From: Dysidea avara
Lineage: Eukaryota; Porifera; Demospongiae; Dictyoceratida; Dysideidae
Assembly: GCF_963678975.1 (NCBI RefSeq)
Contig: NC_089275.1
Span: 15,443,220 to 15,507,219 of the forward strand
Reading direction: 5' to 3'
DNA length: 64,000 bases
The position numbers and the translations under genes were made by a program. This document shows positions 44,921 through 55,495 of this stretch, in pieces. Position 1 is the first letter of the stretch. Each line of letters begins with the position of its first letter. The notes under the pieces were generated by a model. The model was not told the origin of the DNA and did not search any database. It saw nothing but the letters and a program-made list of their open reading frames with translations.

Positions 44921-45463
44921 ATGGAAGTAAATACGCTAGAGAAAATGGAATCTGCTCAAAGATGGTATAATAAACAGTGGGTGAGAAAGGAATTATTCCA
45001 AATGCCAACAGCTTACGATATGTTTGCGAAGAAAAGGATCCAATTGCCTGAAGATCGGATATGGTTCAGTGAACCAATTTACGTGCCGCTTGTGCGCCTA
45101 CGTAATGCATACAAAATGCGTTTATGTATTCAAGCCCAAAATATACCTGGGAGAACAAGCAATTACCTGTCGGTGTCTTTATACCTCATGAGTGGTGAGT
45201 ATGATGAAGATTTAACATGGCCACTGAAGGGCAACTGTGTTGTAGCGTTATTACGAGGCAACGATGACCGCTACCCGGTGAGAAGGAGACACGTAGGGAA
45301 TGGAATCAAACAAGGTTCGGGCAACGGTCATGAAAGAGTCATCGATAGGGAAGAAAGTCTTATATGGTACAGTTATGATTTTATTTCGTATGAAAATCTC
45401 AGAGGATTCATTAGGGATGGCTACAAGCTTCGCTTTTACCTAGAATATAATATAACTAACTAA
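44921..45463 (+). CDS. TRAF/MATH-domain protein, right copy
   Basis: A 180-residue ORF from MEVNTLEKM, open and colinear with the left copy at 15401-15940. Differences in the shared part are D10E, I30T, R41Q, S62N and A79T, plus the last residues (YLEYNITN). The MATH features (LSVSLYLMSGEYDEDLTWPL and FISYENLRGFI) are unchanged. Both ORFs stay open although most differences seen change an amino acid. It could be a receptor-adaptor-like domain, but there is no sign of a promoter of its own: a GTGACC-element end lies just upstream. Given the LINE with 9-bp duplication on this side, this is probably the parental locus. Confidence 0.65.
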   Translation: MEVNTLEKMESAQRWYNKQWVRKELFQMPTAYDMFAKKRIQLPEDRIWFSEPIYVPLVRLRNAYKMRLCIQAQNIPGRTSNYLSVSLYLMSGEYDEDLTWPLKGNCVVALLRGNDDRYPVRRRHVGNGIKQGSGNGHERVIDREESLIWYSYDFISYENLRGFIRDGYKLRFYLEYNITN

Positions 45464-45692
45464 TGCAGAAGTGATGTAATGAGCTCAGATTATAGCTATT
45501 GTGTAACACATGTATGCATATAATAACTGATTAAACTAAAAGGATTGTGCAAATTATAATGTAACAAGTACACGAAAAAATGGAATTTTCAATTAGAGTA
45601 GGGACCATATCACATCGATAAAAAGTACTGAAACAAGTAGGAGTAGTCCATGGTATCAAGAGTCCATTATTATGAACTCTTGATGATATTAA

Positions 45693-46136
45693 GGCCCCTA
45701 TTTGGTGATTATTAGTTTCTCATCCACCGCCCGCATCCTTCTTAAGCTACCGCATGGTAAGCCATTATTTACTCTGCGCATGCTCAGAAGAACACGTGAT
45801 ACCAAACTGTTATAATTTTTGTTGATGAACGCTACAATGCGTTATATATCACCAGGAGAACTGTTGTTTTCCTTAGCAAATTGCTGCAGTGCCAGTTGCA
45901 ATCGTGCTCTATCGACTTCATCAAAGCAGGCTTTCGGTTGACTGTCGAAAAACAGTTGGCGATCACGAAAAGTAGTGAAGGAAATGTTTGTAGTAAGAAA
46001 AAAAGACAATTTGGACAAGGTCTGTACATCAGTGTGTTAACATTATAAAATAATGGTATAATGGTAATACCCTCCTGCCCGCATCATAATAATTAGAAAG
46101 GCTGGATGAGAAACTAATAATCACCGAATAGGGGCC
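45693..46136. mobile_element. 444-bp Harbinger-type MITE, right arm only
   Basis: TIRs GGCCCCTATTYGGTGATTAT then TAGTTTCTCATCCA; TAA on each side (45690-45692, 46137-46139). The left arm has the empty site (CAGTGATTTAATATCAAGAG at 15163-15182). No convincing ORF within. Confidence 0.88.
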
Positions 46137-46160
46137 TAAATCACTGTAAAACAAGTTATA

Positions 46161-46266
46161 GTTATATCCCGGTACGAGGGTGATATCATTGTTATTACAC
46201 GAGTCCGAGGCGGAGCCGAGGACGAGTGTAATAACAATGATATCATCCGAGTATACGGGATATAAC
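46161..46266. mobile_element. 106-bp palindromic element
   Basis: Near-perfect hairpin: GTTATATCCCG, GATATCATTGTTATTACAC and CCGAGGC pair with the other half around GGAG. Its ends share GTTATATCCC with the 71-bp MITE. Confidence 0.8.
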
Positions 46267-46718
46267 TGTTTTATATCCCAGTGCGCGGGAGTGCGCAGAA
46301 GTTTAAGGATAGTAAATTAAGTTCCGGTTTGAGTTCCTGTCACTGTGCTCAAGATTTCGTCCGAATTATGTGGAGATTCTACTTCGTAGCCACAAGAGAG
46401 ACCTTACATACTGCCTACAAACTGTAGCGAAGGGCGGTGTTATGAAGCAGCGGTTCCAGGTACGATTCGCCTTCGTCAGAAATTGGTATGGTGGTGTCGC
46501 GTGGTGTGCAAGAGAAAAATAAAGACCAACAAGTGGCTACCATAGTCCGAGATAGCTAGAGGAAGTTAGTTCTTCACCATAGTGACCGTTGGGAGTGATT
46601 GCTGGAGCGAAAATCGTCACGTACTATTCTTGACATTTGTTAAACTATCGTATTGGTAACTTGTAGTGTTATTGTTTAAAGGATAAACAGTTTTCTTGTA
46701 AGATTTAGGTAGTTTTAA
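46267..46718. other. Unique sequence, possible 5' region
   Basis: Relatively GC-rich, no repeat match seen; it may be the upstream region of the ORF at 46719. Confidence 0.35.
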
Positions 46719-46954
46719 GTGCTGTATTGGTGTGTTTTGTATCAATATTTCCTTATTTGGCTCTTTGTTCCATTGGTAAACAATGCCATTCGCGGTTATT
46801 ACGATGTCACGAAAGAGACTGAGTGGCTCCGCAACAGGGTGATAAGTTATAGTTATCGCTGGGTGATAACTAATATATCGTACAGTAGCAGCGCCGCTCT
46901 GTCTAGCTGTATGGTACCAGCGCGGCGCTTTGATACTCCCACGAACTGGGGTTT
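46719..46954 (+). CDS. Possible secreted/membrane protein start, cut by a MITE
   Basis: The frame begins MLYWCVLYQYFLIWLFVPLV, a plausible signal peptide or membrane anchor, then GYYDVTKETEWLRNRVISY and SSAALSSCMVPARRFDTPTN. At 46955 it runs into the 71-bp palindromic element, where the last 18 codons of the open frame are element sequence. No family recognised; it may be a chance frame in a GC-richer stretch. Confidence 0.25.
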
Positions 46955-47025
46955 AAGAAGTGTTATATCCCTACTGTGCTTAAGATACCATAACGGAAAT
47001 GCATGGTAGGGATATAACACTTCTT
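46955..47025. mobile_element. 71-bp palindromic MITE, copy B
   Basis: Same length and TIRs as 15085-15155, in opposite orientation and with an almost identical centre. Directly followed by ACACTGTTAAAAACGAAGT, the end of another MITE family. Confidence 0.8.
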
Positions 47026-47720
47026 ACACTGTTAAAAACGAAGTATGTATTACACCCGCGAAAGTATGCATTTCATACTCTTAGCGGGTCATACCAATGG
47101 TATGTCACGCTGACATACCACAGTTGGAGTGTATAACACACTTTACTATAGTATGAAATATTTCAGTATATATATAGTTGTACTTTTCCAAACTTAAACA
47201 ACACACCCATGCATAGCATGATACCACAAGGATGCATGAATGCATGCCTAATAGTTTGCTCATGAATATTGATGAGTGGCATATCTTTGGCATGTGTGGT
47301 GTGTAATACATACCCTTGATAGCTGATTGCTTTAATAGAGTATATACTTTTCCTTGCATATACTGAGGCTGTATACCCATACATGCATCTTTAATGCATA
47401 GCAGGCATGCATGTCTATAATTGCTTGCACATTCATGCATGCAAGAGTTAGACACCTAGCATACATGGTATGATATACATACCATACCATACCATATGCA
47501 TGACTTCATTATTTTTTTAAGAACATGCATTATCTCAAGTGATGTGTATACTGCAGCTGGGCTCTATATATAACCCTATAATAGTCACTCACATCTGCAT
47601 CATGCAGCTAATGCATGGGATTGTCTTGAACATGAGCTCATTAATGTCACACAAGCTCAGCATTATACTGGCAAGTACATTGGCATTAATCTTGCATTGC
47701 CATTCATGGATATCAAGGTA
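47026..47720. other. MITE end and GCATGC-rich spacer
   Basis: Starts with an ACTGTTAAAAACGAAGT end, then palindromic CATACC/GGTATG words and frequent ATGCATGC. No gene recognised. Confidence 0.4.
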
Positions 47721-48239
47721 TTGATTGTTCTATTAGAGTAATTTAGTAATGACTGCTCTATTAGAGCACATGGTGACTGTTCTATTACAATATTTACTGC
47801 AAAGTAAAATCAATATATAAAATTACTTGTGTCACAGCAAGCATGAAGTTATTTAAGATTAAAATGTAGCTTATAAAATACATTCAGATACTAATAGTTG
47901 TTTGTAATGTTTACAATACTGTAGTGATTTAAAAAAAAATCAAGTCAAGATGTGAAATAGACATTATGTCCTTAAAAAAATCAAGTCAAGATGTGAAATA
48001 GACATTATGTCCTTGGACATAATGTCTATTTCACATCAATGTCTATTTCACATCTTGACTTGTTTTTTTTTTTAAAAATCACTACAGTATTGTAAACATT
48101 ACAGCTGATTACCTGCCTATAATATAGCAGCCATGATTGTTGGCTATATATCCACCTAGTGTGCTCTTCAGTTCTCGCGCACAGTATTTATAATAAATAA
48201 TATTGGTGAATGCTCAGATAATGACTGTTCTATTAGAGA
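47721..48239. repeat. Cluster of TGACTGYTCTATTAGAG motifs
   Basis: Copies at 47721-47740, 47749-47766, 47772-47787 and 48222-48239, all in the same orientation. Confidence 0.75.
47904..48102. mobile_element. 199-bp palindrome with internal duplication
   Basis: GTAATGTTTACAATACTGTA at the left pairs with the right end; the left arm has two tandem copies of a ~41-bp unit (TCAAGTCAAGATGTGAAATA...) and the right arm about one and a half. A foldback MITE or a replication-slippage product. Confidence 0.8.
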
Positions 48240-51200
48240 GTATCAATCTGTAGAAAGTAATGTAGTTGCAAAAGTTTTACTGCAATTATCAGCTAGAGAA
48301 ACTAGCTGATGACTGTAGCCTTTATGAAGGTTTGTTGGGCAGAATCAAGTTCAGACCTGCCATTCTAATCAGTAGCTATGTTTTTAAAATATAATGTTCC
48401 ACTTGCATTTGCCTATAGATAAGCTTCATTCAATCACAACTAACTTGCCATTTTTCTTGACTTGCATTTGTTGGGACACCCATTAAGGAGGCAAGTAATC
48501 CACAGGGTGTATAACCAAATATATAGCCCACATTAGTCTTTTCGTTTAATCTAAACAAAATAATGATGATGAAATGGGTTGTACAATATGGAAATAATAA
48601 ATTAAATGTTTATACATTTAAGTTTCTCATTCCCATGTGAAGCGCTTCTTGTGTCTCCATTTCATACGTCACCCTAAAGATGTATATACCAGTAACAATA
48701 TAGTCAATTTTTATTAAGTCAGATTCTTACCTATTCATAGTGCACTTTGTGGTCTTGTTAAATATTAGTAGCACTTGTGTTTCCACACCTAAAGAGTAGA
48801 CCACTTAAATTTAGACAAAATTGCATGGATTACACCCTTACCAATTCTAGAAAATGTTTCGTGTCTAGGATTTAATCGGAAAATATTTCTTGTATCGATA
48901 TTAACAGTTGATCTCATCACAATTAGTGGTATCAGTAAAATGTGGTATCGGTACACCTTAACACTGAAAGTACCGCACAAGTATCACCATACACACTCAC
49001 TCATACATGCATGCACACACTTACTACACATATGCACAGAAAACAGACACGTGTACACCTTCACACATGCACTAACACACTGTACACACATATTATGTAC
49101 AAATGCAGTCTTCAGTCATTAAACACTCCCCATCATAACTTCATTAAGCTCTGTTAAAAAGCAAATTTCTTAGTTTCATTAGAATGTTCCACCAGAATTG
49201 GAGAAAGGGTCTGGAGGATAAGATTTAAAGATGGCTAGTGAACAGGAACATGCACAGTAGTTGGCAGCAGCACCAAAATATCTCTATCATTACCCTCACG
49301 AACTGCTACAGATTTATTACCGCGTCGTGATATGACATAAACAAATACTAATATCATTGTTGTATTATATCGATATTATATTATTATCGATATGTATTAT
49401 AAACATTGTTTGACTGCATAAGTTTGGGTATTGAGCATCTAAATCTTTTGCCATTACCTCAGCATTAATTTTCAACTTTGGAAAGCAGAATTTCATGGTG
49501 ATGACATATTGTCACATACATAGATAAGTGAAGTATCACATCATGTATAAAAATAGCTTTGTAGTTATATACCTAGTACTGTATGTAAACCACTGATGAT
49601 CACCTTTAGTTTGTTGTGGAGGGTATACTAAATTTGAATAAGTTATACCACTGTGGTGATGGTAAAATAAGTATATACGCATAAAGAAATGAAGTATCAG
49701 AAACAGTCAGGTGACCATACCATGTAAGAAGCCACCAGCCATATAAGAAACAGTAAGCATTACTACCACCAATACAAAATTCTTTTATTGCAGTAGACAG
49801 CATGCAAAAGCAGATACAGCAGAAGATAAACACAATGGAAGAGGAAAGAAGCACTAGAACTGGCCTGCAGCAAACAGACTGTTATGTTCACAAACATGCT
49901 GAAGTATTGTACTAGTATCCACACCTTTGTGACTTACTTGGCATGCCCACCACACTGAGGTGGTCTCCTGCCTCCAATGTATAGTGCCGTCAACATTTAC
50001 AGGCACCTAAGGTCCAATAAGATAAGCATGTCACAGTCATTAGAATTTATTGTTTCATACAGATGCATATATATATATAGGAACCTTGTGGCTACTTGTA
50101 ATTCTATCCCTGATTTCTTAGATCCAGTGCAATATATGCATTCACAAATGAAACGTACATGCTGGACTCCTTAACTTGTCAAGGGACAATCCAACAAACA
50201 CTTATACAAATGGATAGTCTGAACATGCATGTCATCAAACCCCAGGGATTACCCATTATCACAGAGGATGTAAGGACACCATTACCACATCACCCCACCA
50301 TTATTATGACACGTTGTACCTGTTCAGTGATACTTGAGGTGAAGTGTAATATTATCAATCAAGTTTGGTCTTCTTGCGATGCCACACCACCATAGCATAG
50401 CTGCATATAATAACAACAACGTATTTCTCAACAAGGATAGTATTGACAACTTAATATGACTGCTCTATTAAAATATCCCTTTATAAGGTGGAGGGGCTCT
50501 AGCCCATTGGTGAACCATCAAGTGGGCCCCCTTTAATGTCGTGCGCATCACAGCACATAATAAGTTAGTACTGAGCTCCACAACACTCACTCAGATATGT
50601 ACGCATGCCCAAGCACTGCATGTACATATATCTCTACACACTTGCATCCATGTTGTGTACTGTATGCATTCTCTGGCAATGAAAAATGGCTATTCCAAAG
50701 GTCGTAATTTAAACAAAATCATGCACTAGAATCTTGTGGGTAAGGACTAGACTAGTAAATCATAGGAGGAGTGAATCACAGACTGCCCAGAGAGACGCTA
50801 CAGAATCCTAGGTACCACAACAGCCTCAATACCACTAAGTGAGACAAGGACAACTTCCCCAGATGTAACAGTTGGGAGGGTTTTTCCAGTTGACACTAGG
50901 TAACCAGGTCCCCATAAAAAGCTGGCTATACTGAGCTGGGTTTCCCATTGACCACAACTAAAGATACAAATATAATCAACCCAGGTGTCTGGTCCCATTG
51001 AGTTTCTCGCGTTCCCATTTGACCATACCTAAAGGTAGAAACACAGTCAACATTCGATCATATCCTTATCCATTCATAACGTGTCCATTCCCATTATATA
51101 TAGTTCTAATTGCACCACATCTAAAGCAGTGCAGTACACCAGTTACAACATATTGAGTGTGATTATCACACAAAAAGAATTTCACATACAAGACAAAGTG

Positions 51201-51700
51201 GCTAACATCAAGGAATTATGCAAGTAACTATACGTATACAGGCTTACTTGTTATCTGCATACCTACGTTAGGTGAGACCGGCAGTCCTAGCCAGGTGTCC
51301 CTGAGATTTTAGCGTTCAGCCATGCTCATAATTCCAGCAGGGACACAAACACTCAGTTGGTAGTAAGTGAAATTTTCATTGGGAACCTTATCTAGAATCT
51401 ATAGATGTTCATATACCATCGAGACTCAAACAGCTTACCAGTCTCGTTATGAAAGGTACAGCATGGAGCACGTCCTCAAGCTTAAGCGCATCAATTTCAA
51501 AGATAATAAATCTTTAATTCGAACTAGTGCCCACTAGTGGCACTTAAAATCAGTCATCCTGCCGTCATACCTAACGCGCATAATTATGATGTGCGCTAAT
51601 TAGACCATAGGGATTGCGTCATCACAAGATCAAACAACCAGTATGTGATGTGTGTATATGGTACTGTGTGTTGCTCTCATAGATAATTATATTGTGTAAA
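48240..51700. other. Long gene-poor spacer
   Basis: Holds a CA/TG-rich stretch (48985-49090), one CTCTATTA motif (50458-50472) and an ATATCGATATTA palindromic run (49360-49400). 50798-51045 minus reads DTWVDYICIFSCGQWETQL after an acceptor-like TTTAG, but the stretch is an imperfect tandem duplication and no family is recognised. Confidence 0.4.
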
Positions 51701-51734
51701 TAGAGGTAAGTCATGGTAGAGGGTATCTTTTGGT

Positions 51735-52662
51735 GATATGACCAATCATGCTATCATATGCCTCTTTTTCTGTCCTTCCAAATCTCTCCCTCCACATAAA
51801 TTCATCAAGATACTCCGGGAGATGATCATCACATGTTCCGTGCATCCTCTTCAACTTAGCTTTTGCTCTTGACCAGTAGCTCTCTATATGCTGGGTATGA
51901 GTCCCTGTAATGGGATCAACAAAGTGTTAACTGATGAATGGGTATAGCCTGCTGCAGATATACAAGAATAAGCTGCCCACTCATCTGAATGTACCACTGT
52001 CCCTGGATGCACGTGTTGTTGTATGATAGGAAGAAGAGTAGCTGCATTTCTTTGAGCCGCTAATTGCATGTATCCTGTTGCTGGACGAGTTGAAATATCA
52101 ACAATACCAAACACCCATTGTTGAGTTTGGGGAGATCTTCCTCTATGGTTCTATAAATACAGCAAATATAATATACTGTTAACGATAAGTATCATGCATA
52201 GCAAAACCTAACCTTTGGCTTATGTTTAAACAATGACTCATCAATTGCACAGTACAGCCTGGCCCTCCTAGGATAGTTGGATCTCTTAACAACTTCCAGG
52301 AACAGCTAGATATCTCTCAGAAAATTGCAGCAATCAATGATGGTTTTCTGACTGATTCCAGTAGTTTCAATTATCTGCTTTTGTGAAGCATCTGCTGACC
52401 ACAAAAAAATGATGTGGAGCCACTTCTGAAGATCCAAATTAGATTTCTCAAAGAAAGAACCATGCCGGAGGGTCAACCAGGTGCGACAGCTACTATTAGT
52501 GCATCTCCAGCTAAACTGATCCTTTACACTTGGCCGTTTCTTCAGATCCATAGTAGTTCCACAGAGCCTACAGTGCGCCTGACTTGCAAGAAGCCGCTGA
52601 CGTGCATAATACATCAGACATTCTTCGTAGCTTCCAAATATTAATGGCCCGAGCTCATCCAT
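51735..52662 (-). pseudogene. Merlin/ISXO2-type DDE transposase, decayed
   Basis: 52662-52309 encodes the N-terminus (MDELGPLIFGSYEECLMYYA), a zinc-ribbon (CRLCG...CTNSSCRTWLT) and an HTH-like WSADASQKQIIETTGIS. TAG at 52306-52308 interrupts. Then RARLYCAIDESLFKHKPK holds the first catalytic D. A GT-AG intron (GTTAGG...TTATAG, about 52152-52214) leads to HRGRSPQTQQWVFGIVDIS, PGTVVHSDEWAAY (second D) and, after a small frame-breaking deletion, VDPITGTHTQHIESYW (third acidic) and a DEFMWRERFG end. Motif order matches the IS1595/IS1016 (Merlin) family. TIRs were not found. Confidence 0.8.
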
Positions 52663-52799
52663 AGTTGTTGCAAGGAAGCAATAGTTGTGTAGCTGACAAT
52701 TAAGCTTTAAATTTATACAGTGCCATTTCAGATGATATAGTACACATTTCGGATGATGTAGGACACAAGGATCAATGCAAGTCTAGGGCATTCGTGCAA

Positions 52800-53000
52800 A
52801 ATTTGGTGGAGCTATCGAAAATAATGAATTTAAAATTACGCGAAAAAGCGCGCGGAACGCATGCCTATGTCAGGATCGTATTCTTCAGGAAACTCTTGGG
52901 ATCGTATTCTTCAGTAAAAAGTTATGGGATCACATTCTACAGGAGTCCGGAAATCAATCCTGAATTATACGATCCCGGGATCGTATTCTTCAGCAAACCC
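52800..53000. repeat. GGGATCGTATTCTTCAG short repeats
   Basis: The word GGATCGTATTCTTCAG occurs about four times with variants within 130 bp, plus CCCGGGATCG palindromic pieces. No gene. Confidence 0.6.
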
Positions 53001-53133
53001 GGGCTCTAACCCTATGTTATCTTTAGTCTCGCATGGCTAGTCCGCTTTCTCGGTAGAGAACCTTGTGTGTTGACCTAGCAACCTGCATGTGTATGTGTGG
53101 TGTGTCCTTTGGTGTTAGTCTTGCCCCCAGACC

Positions 53134-54045
53134 ATGGACCAGTATTGTACTGTGTGTTGTTTACCAAGGACTAGTATTGTACCGTGTTAGGGATCATGCA
53201 GTATTGTACTGTGTGTTGTGTACCAGGGACCATACAGTATTGTACTGTGTGTTGTGTACCAGGGACCAGAATTGTACTGTGCGCTGTGTACCAGGGACCA
53301 GCATTGTACTGTTTGTTGTGTACCAGGGACCATTATTAATTATACCATGTGTTGAGTACCAGAGACCATGCAGTGTTGTACTGTGCATTGTGTATAAGGG
53401 ACCAGTATTGTACTGTGTGTTATGTACCAGGGACTAGCATTGTACTATGTGTTGTGTACCAGGGACCAGCATTGTACTGTGTGTTGTGTATCAGGGACCA
53501 GCATTGTACTGTGCGTTGTGTATCAGGGACCAGCATTGTACTGTGTGTTCTGTACCAGGGACCAGTATTATACCATGTGTTGTGTACCAGGGATCAGTGT
53601 TGTGCTGTGTTGTGTACCAGGGACCAGCATTGTTCTGTGTGTTGTGTACCAGGGACTGTGCAGTTGTGTACCAGGTACCAGTATTGTACTGTGTGTTGTG
53701 TACCAAGGACTGTGGGCAGTTGTGTACCAGGGACCAGTATTGTACTGTGTGTTGTGTACCAGGGACCAGTATTGTACTGTGTGTTGTGTAACAGGGACCA
53801 GTATTGTACTGTGTGTTGTGTACCAGGGACCAGTATCGTACTGTGTGTTGTGTACCAGGGACCAGTATTATACCGTGTGTTGTGTACCAGGGACCATTTT
53901 GTATTATGTGTTATGTACTAGGGATCAGTATTGTACCAGGGATATCAATCAGTATTTTACTGTGTGTTGTGTACCAGGGACCAGTATTGTAGACCGTGTT
54001 GTGTACCAGGGACCAGTATTGTATTCTGTGCTGTGTACCAGGGAC
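53134..54045. repeat. ~32-33-bp minisatellite
   Basis: About 25 or more units of GTATTGTACTGTGTGTTGTG followed by TACCAGGGACCA, with point variants and some short units. Unit lengths divisible by three keep long cysteine-rich frames open; these are not genes. Confidence 0.92.
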
Positions 54046-54124
54046 CAGACATGTCCAGTGCTGCCGTAGACTTTACAGTACTTTCCAAAGATGCAAAAAA
54101 ATAATGACAAACATGCAATGCAAG

Positions 54125-54935
54125 GATGTGCAAAGTATTGGACCAGGGGGTAGTCTCTGCCAAAAGTATCCATGGAATTAATGGATAGTCTGACCATCCA
54201 AGGATATACGAAGTATTGGTTGGTAGGACCAGAGGGTACCCCCTGTCAAAGTATCCATGGAATCCATGGATACTCCGATCATCCAAGGATGTACAAAGTG
54301 TTGGTTGGTATGACCAGAGGGTACCCTCTAATCCATAGATACTCTGGCCATCCAAGAATGTCCAAAGTATTAGTTGGTAGGACCAAGGGGTACCCTCTGT
54401 CAAAGTATCCATGGAATCCATGGATACTCAAGGATGTAGAAAGTATTGGTTGGTACCCTCTGTCAAAGTATCCATGGAATCCATGGATACTCCGATCATC
54501 CAACCCCTTGGTCCTACCAACCAATACTTTGTAGATCCTTGGATGATCGGAGTATCCATGGATTCCACGGATACTTTGATAGAGGGTACCAACCAATACT
54601 TTCTACATCCTCGAGTATCCATGGATTCCATAGATCTTTGACAGAGGGTAGGATCTACAAAGTATTGGTTGGTAGGACCAAGGGGTACCCTCTGTCAAAG
54701 ATCTATGGAATCCATGGATACTCAAGGATGTAGAAAGTATTGGTTGGTACCCTCTGTCAAAGTATCCATGGAATCCATGGATACTCCGATCATCCAAGGA
54801 TGTACAAGGTATTGGTTGGTAGGACCAAGGGGTACCGTCTGTCAAAGATCCATGGATACTCCGACCATCCAAGGATGTATAAAGCACTGGTAGCTAGGAC
54901 CAGTATTCACCTCTGTCAAAGTATCCACAGACACT
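54125..54935. repeat. Tandem and inverted ~85-95-bp repeat block
   Basis: Units combine AAGTATTGGTTGGTAGGACC, GGGGTACCCTCTGTCAAAG, TATCCATGGAATCCATGGAT and CTCCGATCATCCAAGGATGT. About 54500-54660 is inverted relative to the flanking units, so the block has large hairpin potential. All frames here are repeat-derived. Confidence 0.88.
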
Positions 54936-55487
54936 TTAACTATCAAACTACCCTCCATATGTTTTATAGATAATGTTGATGCCCCTTAAAACAACTGATT
55001 CATGGTCCCCAGGTGATATTTGGGCTTCGTTGGTGTGGAGAAATGGCTTCGGATTTGTGCTGAATAAGAGCAATGTAGCTAGCAATAACCCTGGTTTTAG
55101 CCTTCACCTTTTATATGACTGATCCATTTTTTGTAGTACCGTTTACCCTTTCTTCCTGTGTGCAGCTTCATTTTGTTGAGACTCTCATTGGACCATGTGC
55201 ACTTATCAACCAGGGTTAATTACAAGAAATTTACATGAAATAATATGCGCATAATAGACATGTGTGTTTAACAACCCGACTCTACGGTACGTATTTCTTG
55301 AGTTTAATTTCTTAGTATTTGATATTTGAATACTTACTGAGCTATTTGAATACTAACTTAAGCAAGCAAATATCCAAGCAAATTGAACATTTGTTTCAGT
55401 TCTAGTCCACATTGTGTGTTGTGCTCTAGTGTTGTGTGTTATGCTGTGAGGTGCTAACCCCTAAAGTACACCCCACTTTACTGCATA
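54936..55487. other. Intergenic, nothing recognised
   Basis: No gene or repeat boundary seen. Confidence 0.4.
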
Positions 55488-55495
55488 GTACATAC

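Larger units (their letters stand above)
41101..46185. repeat. Right arm of large inverted duplication
   Basis: Inverted copy of 15140-19196. It is longer because of insertions absent on the left (41402-41649, 41726-42025, 45693-46136). The order of transposon, LINE fragment, half GTGACC element, MATH ORF and 28-bp palindrome is the mirror image. Confidence 0.85.

Noticed and set aside
15156-46185. One giant transposon with 4-kb terminal inverted repeats
   Set aside because: The right arm continues a LINE across its inner boundary, the arms end at unrelated points, and the 22-kb spacer holds only nested elements with no replication or integrase genes.
53063-54069. Cysteine-rich frames up to 215 codons
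   Set aside because: Products of the ~33-bp minisatellite in several frames, no start context or homology.
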